Shown here piece after piece: positions 49,062 to 57,924 of a stretch of DNA of 64,000 nt (position 1 is its first letter; each line of letters begins with the position of its first letter). The notes beneath the pieces are model-generated. The model did not search any database and was not told the origin of the DNA. It saw only the letters and a program-made list of their open reading frames with translations. The stretch lies in assembly GCF_018619335.1 (NCBI RefSeq), contig NZ_JAHHDX010000016.1, positions 1-64,000 on the forward strand. The letters run 5' to 3'. Made by a program: the position numbers and the translations under genes. The DNA is from Alteromonas sp. ALT199 (GTDB lineage Bacteria > Pseudomonadota > Gammaproteobacteria > Enterobacterales > Alteromonadaceae).

Positions 49062-51134
49062 CTACAAAGTGTCTTCTAGCTTCTTCAAATAGTCGTAAAT
49101 TTCTATTTGCGAGCGAAGTTTTTTACGATTACCCCTAGGAACGTACTTGTTGCTCTGATCCTTGTCAATTACTCGAGCCTTCAGGGTATCTTTAAATTGT
49201 AGCTCCATTATATCAACAATGCGCTGTTGAAGACCTTTATCATACACTGGGCAACCTACTTCTATGCGGTTATCCATGTTTCGGGTCATCCAGTCAGCAG
49301 ATGAAATATACACTTTTCTTTCGCCACCGCCTTCAAAAATCATCACGCGAGGATGTTCAAGGAACCTATCTACAATAGAGATAATTTCGATGTTTTCGCT
49401 TATTCCTTTTATTCCAGGATTAAGTGAGCACATACCGCGTACAATACCGCGGATTTTAACCCCGGCCTGACTTGCGCGGTACAAATCATCAATAAGTTCT
49501 TTATCAACAAGATTATTAATCTTAAAGGTAATTTGCGCATCCTGTCCTTGGTTTAGATGCTGAATTTCTTGTCGAATTAGCGACTGGATTTTGGTTCTGG
49601 CGTTTAACGGCGATATTTGCAGGTGCTGGAACTTGTAGCGCCTATAAGGGTATTGAATAAGGTCAAATACCCCCACGCCTTCGTTAGCAAGCTCTTGATT
49701 GCGGGTAAATAAGCTGTAATCGGTATATATTTTTGCCGTTTTTTCGTTGAAGTTACCCGTACCAAAGTGCGCATAGTTCACTAAACTGCCCCGTTCTTCG
49801 CGAGTAACAATGCACAGCTTGGAGTGAATTTTGAGGGTTGGTACGCCTAGGACAACGCGAATTCCCGCATCGGTCATGCGCTTAGACCACTGGATATTTG
49901 CTTCTTCGTCAAAGCGTGCGCGAAGCTCTACGACTACCGTTACTTTTTTACCGTTATCTACCGCGTCAATTAATGAGTTAATTATGCGAGAATTACTTGC
50001 CACGCGGTAAATATTAATTCGAATTGATTTTACGTTAGGGTCGAATGCGGCCTGACGCACGAACTCTGTAAAGTGCAAAAAGCGGTGATAGGGGTAATAC
50101 AGTAAAATATCCCTTGCAGTAATTGCATCAAATACTGTGTTGTATTTAGAAAATGCATTGCTATCGATTGCAGGAAGTGGCGCGTGCTCTAGATAATCGC
50201 GCCCTACATTTGGGAAACCAATGAAGTCTTTAAAATTGCGATAGTGCCCTGCAGCGTGCATGGTATCAAGCTTAGTAATTTTAAGACGTTTGCGAAGATC
50301 ATACTGCATATCTTCCGGCATGTCTGTGTCGTAAATAATGCGCACAGGCTCAGCAATTAGACGCTGCTTCATACTTTCTGACATTTTCTCAACGAAACTT
50401 TCGTCAATTTCTTCATTAATCGAATATTCCGCGTCGCGGGTCATTTTAAACGAGTAGGCTTCAATTTCGTCAAATTTGACGAACCCGCGGAAAATATCTT
50501 CAATGCACAGTTGAATCATGTCGTCGAGCATAACAATGCTCTTTTTCTTACGGCTTTTCTGCGGAGGGATCAGCGTAAAGCGTGACATTTCAGAGGTAGG
50601 AACCTGAATAACGGCAAATCTAGGGTTACGGTCTTTTCTACGTAACGCAACATATAAATAAACAGAGTTACCGTTTAAGCGGCTTAGCAGATCTGTTTTC
50701 TTATCAATAAGAATAGGCGCAATGTGGCGCATTGCTTTATTGATAAAGAAGTTGCGTACCCACTGCTTTTGATAATCATCTAAGTCATCTTTGCGCAGAA
50801 TGTGAATATTGTAACGGGCAAGGGTTTTTACGACATCTTTGTGGATATGGTCAAACTTTTCAGAAAGCTGTACCACTTTCTTTTGTATTTGCGCCATTAG
50901 GTCGGTAAGGCGCTCTGCTTCTTCTTCGTTCCCATCGTTTTGCGCAATGGTGATTAGGCGTTTAACATCTGCCGCTCGTACCCGATAAAATTCATCAAGG
51001 TTATTAGAGTAAATGCCAAGAAAGCGAATGCGTTCTATTGCAGGGTTATTCTTATCCGCGGCTTCTTGCAATACACGTTCGTTAAACGATAGCCAGCTTA
51101 GCTCTTTGGGATAATATAAAACGTCGTTATCCAT
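49062..51134 (-). CDS. ppk1: Polyphosphate kinase Ppk1
   Basis: 690-residue membrane-associated enzyme that polymerises ATP gamma-phosphate into polyphosphate. N-terminal YYPKELSWLSFNERVLQEA, catalytic phospholipase D-like halves with the autophosphorylated His in KIHSKLCIVTR and the second in FLEHPRVMIF, and VYISSADWMTRN. Length matches E. coli (688). A Pho-box-like site about 50 bases upstream suggests induction by phosphate starvation. Confidence 0.97.
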   Translation of the reverse strand: MDNDVLYYPKELSWLSFNERVLQEAADKNNPAIERIRFLGIYSNNLDEFYRVRAADVKRLITIAQNDGNEEEAERLTDLMAQIQKKVVQLSEKFDHIHKDVVKTLARYNIHILRKDDLDDYQKQWVRNFFINKAMRHIAPILIDKKTDLLSRLNGNSVYLYVALRRKDRNPRFAVIQVPTSEMSRFTLIPPQKSRKKKSIVMLDDMIQLCIEDIFRGFVKFDEIEAYSFKMTRDAEYSINEEIDESFVEKMSESMKQRLIAEPVRIIYDTDMPEDMQYDLRKRLKITKLDTMHAAGHYRNFKDFIGFPNVGRDYLEHAPLPAIDSNAFSKYNTVFDAITARDILLYYPYHRFLHFTEFVRQAAFDPNVKSIRINIYRVASNSRIINSLIDAVDNGKKVTVVVELRARFDEEANIQWSKRMTDAGIRVVLGVPTLKIHSKLCIVTREERGSLVNYAHFGTGNFNEKTAKIYTDYSLFTRNQELANEGVGVFDLIQYPYRRYKFQHLQISPLNARTKIQSLIRQEIQHLNQGQDAQITFKINNLVDKELIDDLYRASQAGVKIRGIVRGMCSLNPGIKGISENIEIISIVDRFLEHPRVMIFEGGGERKVYISSADWMTRNMDNRIEVGCPVYDKGLQQRIVDIMELQFKDTLKARVIDKDQSNKYVPRGNRKKLRSQIEIYDYLKKLEDTL

Positions 51135-51183
51135 AATGTCTCAATTCACGTTTAGAAAAATGGTCAAAGACTGACATCAGTCA

Positions 51184-51201
51184 GTGACACTACTGTGACA
51201 A
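51184..51201 (-). promoter_or_regulatory. Pho-box-like site before ppk
   Basis: Read on the minus strand: TTGTCAC-AGTA-GTGTCAC, two 7-mers at 11-base spacing that each match the PhoB consensus CTGTCAY at 6 of 7. It lies 50-67 bases before the ppk start. PhoB control of ppk is known in other gammaproteobacteria. Confidence 0.6.
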
Positions 51202-51257
51202 CACGTATTCTGGCACTAAGGCCTACCCAATACGTTGCGGTGATTCCGTTACCTCTT

Positions 51258-51354
51258 ATACCAATCCGCATAGCTACTATACCTGCGGTAACACGCCGCG
51301 ATTACGAACATTTTAAGTCTCGCTGAGTGGGTAATTAGCTATGCGGACTGGTAT
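51258..51354. repeat. Palindromic repeat with ATACCAAT ends, upstream of ppk
   Basis: 97-base element between ppk and the gcvR-like gene. The 19-base arms ATACCAATCCGCATAGCTA (51258-51276) and TAGCTATGCGGACTGGTAT (51336-51354) match at 18 of 19. The centre is non-coding. Termini match the repeat at 36674-36756, although the inner arms differ. Confidence 0.7.
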
Positions 51355-51427
51355 TAATACTGTGGGCATGATTTTAAGACTCTGTGTTAGAAGCCCCTCG
51401 CGTGTTATTACACTCACGCCCTTATTA

Positions 51428-51934
51428 TTATCGCTTTGCGGTAATATCTACTACTAAATCGTTAGCTAGCGACTCTAACGCATCTTGCAACGCGCCGTCG
51501 TCAAAATCTTCAGTTACTGCGATTTCTGCTTTTGCTTTGAATATAAGGTTGCCCCAGTTAGGCGCGCTCTCACAATGAGAAGCAAAAGTGAGAATGTTTA
51601 AGTTAAACTGGTTGAGAACAGAAGTGAGCTCTTGCACTATGCCGGTTTTGTCATTACCCATTACATCAACGGTTAACTTAGTCGTATTACTATTCTCACT
51701 ACTTGAAACTGCAACAGATTGCACCGACAAATCCCTAATGGCGTTTAGCGCATCAATTAAGCCTTGCTTGTTCTCATCGGCAACATGCACTTCTACGAAG
51801 CCGGTGAACATGCCTGCCATGTGTGCAAAACTTGATCCTTGCCAGTTGCCTTCATGTTTATATACAGATTTAGCGAGTGCATCTACTAAACCTGGCTTGT
51901 CCTTACCCATGATGCTTATAACTAATGATTGCAT
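51428..51934 (-). CDS. GcvR-like protein with two ACT domains
   Basis: 168 residues: ACT domain 1 (about 3-75, beginning LVISIMGKDKPGLVDALA) and ACT domain 2 (about 88-165, with VMGNDKTGIVQELTSVL). Members of the GcvR group bind amino acids and regulate glycine cleavage through GcvA in E. coli. No gcv genes are nearby, so the target is unknown. AAGGAG stands 7 bases before ATG 51934; a longer frame from 51997 lacks this. Confidence 0.85.
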   Translation of the reverse strand: MQSLVISIMGKDKPGLVDALAKSVYKHEGNWQGSSFAHMAGMFTGFVEVHVADENKQGLIDALNAIRDLSVQSVAVSSSENSNTTKLTVDVMGNDKTGIVQELTSVLNQFNLNILTFASHCESAPNWGNLIFKAKAEIAVTEDFDDGALQDALESLANDLVVDITAKR

Positions 51935-52144
51935 ACAGTGCTCCTTATAGGGCGTGTAGAGAAAAACTTTGATCGTCTTCCTGTTGGGTAATACCATAGG
52001 CGCAGAATAGGTTGCGCGAAGGTAATGCTATAAACTTTCACTTGCTATTAGCATAACAAAACTTACACTGCTCTCCAGTGCAAATTTAGGGTTATTCTTC
52101 TTAAAAATGAAGAATTTCGAAAATAAGAATTACTAAACAGCCAC

Positions 52145-54322
52145 ATGATTTTCGACAGCAACAGCACAAACAAAAAACGCCAGCGCAGCGATAAGTGGTC
52201 ACGCTATGTAGTGACGGGCTTTGGTGGCCTTGTTTTGTTAACCCTCGTTATTCTTATTACCCATCTTATAAGCCAAGCTTTACCTTTGGCATACACCCCT
52301 AGCTTAAATCATTTCTTGAGTGTGAAAACGCCAGACAATGAAGCGATTATCAGCGCAGGCGACATTGTTAACAGTCAGCCTTTGCTGGTCAGAAAGTCTG
52401 ACTGTCGATTGGGATTAAAGTTGCTTAAAGACGATGCTCTGGTGAGTAATCACGATTATATTCGTCCTTGTGAACATAGGTTGTCGGCCCACAGCGTGAT
52501 GGGAGAGAACTATATTGTTGATGTCTCCCCTAGTGCTCAAGTGAGAATCTTACCAGTAAGATCTTTCAATATGAGTGACAGCAGTGGGGTGGATTTTGCG
52601 ACCAGCGCGCCGCGAGCTGCGTTGGCAAGTAATATTACGTTTGCACTACCTAAAAACGAGTGGAATAACCGTAGTAGTTGGGGTATCGCTCTTTCTTCAA
52701 AATGGGCTGTGGTGTCTATCTTCCACGGACACAGTGTATTTATTCGATGGGTAAATCGGCTGCGCCCTACCCAGGTGGTTGATAAACGGTTTTACAATAT
52801 CGACAGGTTAGTATTGCTACCTGGGAGCAAGAGCGTATTACTTCAAGTGGATGATGCCCTTTACCTTAACAGGCTCGGTGATAAAGGAGCATCACTACTG
52901 CCCATTGCTGAAGGCATAACCGCGTCGTTAGATAAAAAAATTGTTTTTCCTCTTGCTAAAGATCGCACTTTTTTCTTAATGAACAGCAAAACACAGGCGC
53001 TTACTCGCTGGGTGTTTAGCAAAAGCGAAAAAGGCCTTACCTTTGAACAAACCTATCAAATAACGCTACCAGGAGAAACAGTCAGGGACGTAGCGGAGCA
53101 TGCCAGTATGAACTTAGTGGCTTTGCTGACAGATGAATCAAGGGTGTTATTGGTAAACCGAGTGTCTGGCGATGTGGTGGCTTCACAACAAATAGAAGGT
53201 ACCGCTAAGAACATCATTTGGTATGGGAATAAGCTTTACAGCTACTCTGACAACGCCTTGTCGGTGTGGGAAGGCAAGCATTTAAGCGGTATTACTACGT
53301 GGACATCGCTGTTTGAACCTCAGCACTATGAGGGGTATGAAATTGAAGAAACCGTATGGCAAACTACCCATGCCTCTGACTTTCAAGAGGCAAAATTCAG
53401 CTTAACCCCGCTTTTAATAGGCAGTATTAAAGCTTCCTTTTTGGCGCTGCTTATTGCGATACCAGTTGCTATCGGCGCCGCGATTTACACCGCGTTTTTC
53501 GCTAAAAGCCGATTGCGCAACATTGTTAAACCCGCCATCGAACTGCTTGAAGCTATCCCCAGTGTTCTTATAGGTTTTATCGCGGCTATTTGGTTGTCGC
53601 CAAAGGCTGAGCAGTTTTTATTTTCTTTTGCTTTTTTTCTTATTGTTATTCCCTTTGTACTTATCGCTGTTGCACTAGTGCAGCGCCCCGTAGCGGAGTA
53701 TTTACCTAAGAAGTTAAGGCATGGTGCAGAGTTATTCTTCGCAGTTGGTGGCGTGTTCCTTTTAGGTTTTGTCAGTGTGGAATATGCGCCATCGCTTATC
53801 TTCTCGCTGATGGGGGTTGATGGGTTTACGTTGCTAGCGGCAGAATCAGATAGTCCTATTGGAAAAACAACCATAGTGGTAGCCCTAGCGTTGGGTGTAG
53901 CTATTTCACCCAGTATTTATTCTTTAGCTGAAGACGCTATTAACGGTGTGCCAACCGATTTAAAACACGCTTCGTTCGCATTGGGAGCGACCCGACTACA
54001 AACTTTGCTGTATGTAGTGCTACATGTTGCCCTACCAGGTATTGTTGCCGCAATAATGTTAGGTTTCGGGCGAGCGTTTGGCGAAACTATGATAGTACTT
54101 ATGGTAACGGGGAATACGCCAATCTCCAGCTGGGGGCTTATAGAAGGTTTGCGAGCACTTACTGCTAACTTGGCAATTGAGCTTCCTGAGGCTGATGTGT
54201 CTTCAGCGCATTACCAAATTTTATTCTTCACCGCGTGCATTTTGTTTGTGTTCACCTTCATAGTAAACACCATAGCAGAGCTACTGCGACAGCGTATAAG
54301 AAGAAGGGCGTACTATGGCTAA
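52145..54322 (+). CDS. pstC: PstC-type phosphate ABC permease with a large N-terminal extension
   Basis: 725 residues. An N-terminal membrane helix (about 20-45) is followed by about 350 residues of periplasmic beta-rich sequence, then a permease domain of six helices (about 420-720) with the EAA-like loop DLKHASFALGATRLQTL. The typical PstC is about 320 residues, so this is the enlarged type known from some marine gammaproteobacteria and Pseudomonas. No periplasmic PstS gene is in the cluster. pstA overlaps it by 8 bases. No good Pho box was found before it. Confidence 0.9.
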   Translation: MIFDSNSTNKKRQRSDKWSRYVVTGFGGLVLLTLVILITHLISQALPLAYTPSLNHFLSVKTPDNEAIISAGDIVNSQPLLVRKSDCRLGLKLLKDDALVSNHDYIRPCEHRLSAHSVMGENYIVDVSPSAQVRILPVRSFNMSDSSGVDFATSAPRAALASNITFALPKNEWNNRSSWGIALSSKWAVVSIFHGHSVFIRWVNRLRPTQVVDKRFYNIDRLVLLPGSKSVLLQVDDALYLNRLGDKGASLLPIAEGITASLDKKIVFPLAKDRTFFLMNSKTQALTRWVFSKSEKGLTFEQTYQITLPGETVRDVAEHASMNLVALLTDESRVLLVNRVSGDVVASQQIEGTAKNIIWYGNKLYSYSDNALSVWEGKHLSGITTWTSLFEPQHYEGYEIEETVWQTTHASDFQEAKFSLTPLLIGSIKASFLALLIAIPVAIGAAIYTAFFAKSRLRNIVKPAIELLEAIPSVLIGFIAAIWLSPKAEQFLFSFAFFLIVIPFVLIAVALVQRPVAEYLPKKLRHGAELFFAVGGVFLLGFVSVEYAPSLIFSLMGVDGFTLLAAESDSPIGKTTIVVALALGVAISPSIYSLAEDAINGVPTDLKHASFALGATRLQTLLYVVLHVALPGIVAAIMLGFGRAFGETMIVLMVTGNTPISSWGLIEGLRALTANLAIELPEADVSSAHYQILFFTACILFVFTFIVNTIAELLRQRIRRRAYYG

Positions 54323-55874
54323 TCAAGTATCTTTTGGTTTAAATGCAGTCCAACGCCAATCGCTAGTCATTAGCTTAACCGCTTTTTTTACTAGTTTGTT
54401 ACTGATTGCGCTTGTGAGTGTACTAATACTGATTAGTTTTCGCGGTACCGCTTACTTTTGGCCAGAGCCTATCTACACCGTAAAGGGCAAATATCAAGAC
54501 GGCTCCACGTTCTCAGTACTTGCAAACCTATATGATGATCCATCAAATAACGACATTACCCTTAAGTATTCGGATGCTCAGCATCCATATGGTTTTCAAA
54601 TTCAGTTATCTCGCGGTCAGGTGAATGATACGCTACTTGCGAAAGAGAGCGCAGAAATTAAGCTGATAGATGGTAGGCGTGTTTTAGCGGTACCTGAATA
54701 CATCGTTGTACCGTCCCAGCCGCCTCAAACTCTAGATAATATTGATAATGTAATAGAAGAAGTAGCACAGATTAGCGCACAAATTGAAGCGCTCAATACC
54801 CGGCACCTCGCGCCTATTCACGAAGCGCTGTCTCAGTTTGATAAACGTAATGTTGTTGAAGATGCACCGGCAAGAGAGCGCTTAGTTGCTTCATTTAACG
54901 AGTACCAAAAACGAGTAGAAGCGCTGGAAGACACACGGGCTGAGTATACCTTGCTGGTGAGTTTTGCAGACGGTACGCCCTTTGTTATCCCCATCTCAAG
55001 TATTCAGGATGTGGATTTCGTAAGCCGTTTAAGTACGTTCGAAAAATGGCAGGTAGTGTTTTCAGAAATTGGGGTGTTTCTTAGCGATTCCCCGAAGCAG
55101 GCTAATACTTCTGGCGGCGTATTCCCAGCCTTGTTTGGTACCGTGCTCATGGTTTTTTTAATGACCATAATTGTAACGCCTTTTGGTGTGCTAGCCGCTA
55201 TTTACCTAAGTGAGTATGCACCCAATACCGCGCTAACCACAATTATTCGTGTTAGCGTAAGTAATATGGCCGGGGTTCCTTCTATAGTGTACGGTGTATT
55301 CGGGCTTGGCTTCTTTGTGTATACCTTGGGCGGCAGTATTGATGAGCTATTGTTTAGCGAAACACTGCCCGCGCCAACCATGGGTAGTCCTGGCGTATTC
55401 TGGGCAGCGCTGACTATGGCTATTTTAACCTTACCTGTTGTGATTGTTGCCACTGAAGAAGGCTTGCGCCGCGTACCAGAAGGTTTGAAAGCGGGGAGTT
55501 ACGCATTAGGTGCAACCAAAATTGAAACGTTAGTACGTACTGTATTACCTATCGCGTCTCCCGGTATTATGACTGGCGTAATTCTAGCCATCGCAAGAGC
55601 GGCAGGGGAAGTCGCTCCTTTAATGCTTGTAGGGGCGGTTAAGTTTGCGCCATCGCTACCCATAGATGGTGAGTTTCCCTACCTCCACCTTGATAGGCAG
55701 TTTATGCATTTGGGTGTACTTATTTATGACGGTGCTTTTCACAGCCAAACCGATGGGAAAAGTGCAAGTATGATGTTTGCCGCCTGCTTGCTTTTACTCG
55801 TAGTGGTCTTTGTATTAAACATACTGGCAGTGATACTTAGAGCGCGCCTGCGCAAACGCTATATCAAAGGATAA
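54315..55874 (+). CDS. pstA: PstA-type phosphate ABC permease, enlarged
   Basis: 519 residues (E. coli 296). Helix 1 (about 18-43) is followed by an inserted periplasmic segment of about 200 residues with a helical stretch (about 145-210), then five or six helices with the EAA loop VPEGLKAGSYALGATKIETL. It pairs with the enlarged PstC. It overlaps pstC and precedes pstB by 15 bases. Confidence 0.92.
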   Translation: MANQVSFGLNAVQRQSLVISLTAFFTSLLLIALVSVLILISFRGTAYFWPEPIYTVKGKYQDGSTFSVLANLYDDPSNNDITLKYSDAQHPYGFQIQLSRGQVNDTLLAKESAEIKLIDGRRVLAVPEYIVVPSQPPQTLDNIDNVIEEVAQISAQIEALNTRHLAPIHEALSQFDKRNVVEDAPARERLVASFNEYQKRVEALEDTRAEYTLLVSFADGTPFVIPISSIQDVDFVSRLSTFEKWQVVFSEIGVFLSDSPKQANTSGGVFPALFGTVLMVFLMTIIVTPFGVLAAIYLSEYAPNTALTTIIRVSVSNMAGVPSIVYGVFGLGFFVYTLGGSIDELLFSETLPAPTMGSPGVFWAALTMAILTLPVVIVATEEGLRRVPEGLKAGSYALGATKIETLVRTVLPIASPGIMTGVILAIARAAGEVAPLMLVGAVKFAPSLPIDGEFPYLHLDRQFMHLGVLIYDGAFHSQTDGKSASMMFAACLLLLVVVFVLNILAVILRARLRKRYIKG

Positions 55875-55889
55875 TACAGGTTTTATAAC

Positions 55890-56696
55890 ATGTTGAAGTT
55901 GTTTGAACACAATACGCTAAACGTTAACGACATTAGTGGAGCACAAACCGCAGTGGAGGTGAAAAAACTAAACTTATGGTTTGGTAGTAAGCATGTGTTA
56001 AATGACATCAGCATGCGAATACCCAAAAACAAAATTACGGCGTTAATTGGTCAAAGTGGTTGCGGAAAGTCTACACTCATAAGCTGTTTTAACCGTCTTA
56101 ACGACTTATATGACGGCTGCAAGTACACGGGTGAAATCATTATTGATGGTCAAAATATCAATAGTCGAAAAGTCAATGTGTCTCGCCTTAGAACGAATGT
56201 GGGGATGGTATTTCAGCGCCCTAATCCTTTTCCTATGAGCATTTATGAGAACGTGTGCTACGGACTTAAGCTTCAAGGCGTGAAGGTTCGCAGACATTTA
56301 GACGATGCCGTTGAAGGCGCATTAAAACAAGCCGCACTTTGGGATGAGGTAAAAGATCGTCTATTTGACTCTGCTCATATCTTATCTGGTGGTCAGCAAC
56401 AGCGCTTAGTTATTGCCAGAGCATTGGCATTAAAACCTGACATTTTGCTTTTAGATGAGCCCACGTCGGCCCTCGACCCCTTAACCACGCTTTTTATTGA
56501 AGAGCTGATGGACGCACTCAAAAAGCAGTGCACCATTATTATTGTGACGCACAACATGCAACAAGCTGCGCGGGTAAGCGACTATACCGCCTTTTTCCAT
56601 CAGGGCAGGCTGATAGAGTATGCAGATAGTGACACCTTGTTCACCATGCCAGATAAGAAGCAAACCGAAGACTACATAACGGGACGTTATGGATAA
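55890..56696 (+). CDS. pstB: PstB, phosphate ABC transporter ATPase
   Basis: 268 residues: Walker [10 protein letters not shown] (about 53-61), Q-loop [11 protein letters not shown], signature LSGGQQQRL, Walker [13 protein letters not shown], His loop [22 protein letters not shown] is typical of PstB. With PstC and PstA it forms the high-affinity phosphate importer and, with PhoU, the Pho signalling complex. Confidence 0.97.
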   Translation: MLKLFEHNTLNVNDISGAQTAVEVKKLNLWFGSKHVLNDISMRIPKNKITALIGQSGCGKSTLISCFNRLNDLYDGCKYTGEIIIDGQNINSRKVNVSRLRTNVGMVFQRPNPFPMSIYENVCYGLKLQGVKVRRHLDDAVEGALKQAALWDEVKDRLFDSAHILSGGQQQRLVIARALALKPDILLLDEPTSALDPLTTLFIEELMDALKKQCTIIIVTHNMQQAARVSDYTAFFHQGRLIEYADSDTLFTMPDKKQTEDYITGRYG

Positions 56697-56867
56697 TGCA
56701 GAAATGAGTGTTAGTTCTGATATGGAGCTTTGCATCGACACTGTATTTCATCGCAGTGCTGCTGACTGCCTTGAGGGCAAAGCGGTTTGTCATAATGACC
56801 AAACGAAAAACATTAGCACTTTATTCGAATGCTACTTACCAAGCTTAAGCCGCGAGGAGAAATCGCC

Positions 56868-57584
56868 ATGCGACAGGTAGCCTTAAATACTCACATCTCA
56901 GGTACATTTAACATTGAGTTAGAAAACTTGCGTAACTCGGTATTGACCATGGGCGGTGAAGTTGAACAGCAGCTGGTAGATACCTTAAAAGCGGTGAAGC
57001 ACAATCACGCCGCTCTGGCTGAAAAAGTGGTGTTAAATGACTTAAAAATTAACTCCATGGAAATTCAAATTGACGAAGAGTGCTTGCGCATTATTGCCAA
57101 GCGTCACCCTACCGCCAGTGACCTGCGTTTAATTATGACCATTTCTAAAGCCATTACCGACATTGAGCGAATGGGCGATGAAATAGAACGTATCGCCAAA
57201 CTAGTAACGCGCAATAAGCTGCCAAGTTCGGATACCATTAAAAGCAGCATGCTGCTTATTGGTGAGAGGGTAGCGGCAATGATGCGCGGTACATTCGATG
57301 CCTTTGCCCGTCAGGATGAAGCGGCGGCACTAGAAGTGTACGACCAAGACAACCGTATTGACAGTGAGTACAAGAGGTTATTGTCCTACACCACGTCAGA
57401 AATGCAGAAAAGCACAGATGATATGCAGGATTGGCTGGATGTTTTGTGGGCTATGCGCTCGCTAGAAAGAATTGGTGATAGATGTAAAAACGTGTGTGAG
57501 TATGTGGTTTATCTCACTCGCGGTACCGATGTAAGGCATACGCCGCTGGAAAATATGCAGCAAAAACTAGAAGATTTGACGTAA
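56868..57584 (+). CDS. phoU: PhoU, negative regulator of the phosphate regulon
   Basis: 238-residue cytoplasmic protein of two three-helix bundles; metal-binding motifs ERMGDEIERIAK and ERIGDRCKNVCEYV are both present. It links Pst transport to the PhoR-PhoB sensor pair, which is not in this window. GAGGAG stands 6 bases before ATG 56868; an in-frame ATG at 56829 has none. A 171-base gap follows pstB. Confidence 0.96.
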   Translation: MRQVALNTHISGTFNIELENLRNSVLTMGGEVEQQLVDTLKAVKHNHAALAEKVVLNDLKINSMEIQIDEECLRIIAKRHPTASDLRLIMTISKAITDIERMGDEIERIAKLVTRNKLPSSDTIKSSMLLIGERVAAMMRGTFDAFARQDEAAALEVYDQDNRIDSEYKRLLSYTTSEMQKSTDDMQDWLDVLWAMRSLERIGDRCKNVCEYVVYLTRGTDVRHTPLENMQQKLEDLT

Positions 57585-57924
57585 TCCTGTCCAAATGGTC
57601 AGTGTTATTTTGCGTATCAGTAATTAAATATGATTGTTTGCGAAATTAATTTGTCATAAAACTGCAATATTTGGTGAATTTATCATCGTATTCAAATGAT
57701 TCCGCATACTTTTATCGTTTTTCGGTGATTTTCGCTATGGCTTCTATGACGATTACGTTATCATGCGCCGCAGCCAAGAACAGATCGTGCAAAATTTAAT
57801 CGAACCTTATGATAAAACACAATTTGTCTTTAACTTCATTCTCTTGCCCTTGGGGTGAAGGGATCATGCTACTTACTCAAGTAGCGTCCAGCCTAAATCG
57901 CGTTTAGATCGGGAGCGATTATCC
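57585..57924 (+). other. Gap between phoU and the PiT transporter gene
   Basis: 340 AT-rich bases containing the Pho-box-like site at 57651-57668. I see no gene and no strong terminator after phoU. Confidence 0.4.
57651..57668 (+). promoter_or_regulatory. Pho-box-like site before the PiT gene
   Basis: TTGTCAT-AAAA-CTGCAAT: the first 7-mer matches PhoB consensus CTGTCAY at 6 of 7, the AT spacer fits, the second 7-mer matches at about 5 of 7. It is 257 bases before the PiT start, rather far, so confidence is limited. Confidence 0.4.

Noticed and set aside
52000-52144. Pho box before pstC
   Set aside because: I looked for two 7-mers at 11-base spacing and found none better than chance, although such a site is expected in or near this operon.
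56689-56880. A 63-codon frame between pstB and phoU starting in the pstB stop
   Set aside because: The start overlap looks like coupling, but there is no ribosome site, no family and it runs into phoU. Not proven; could be revisited if conserved.
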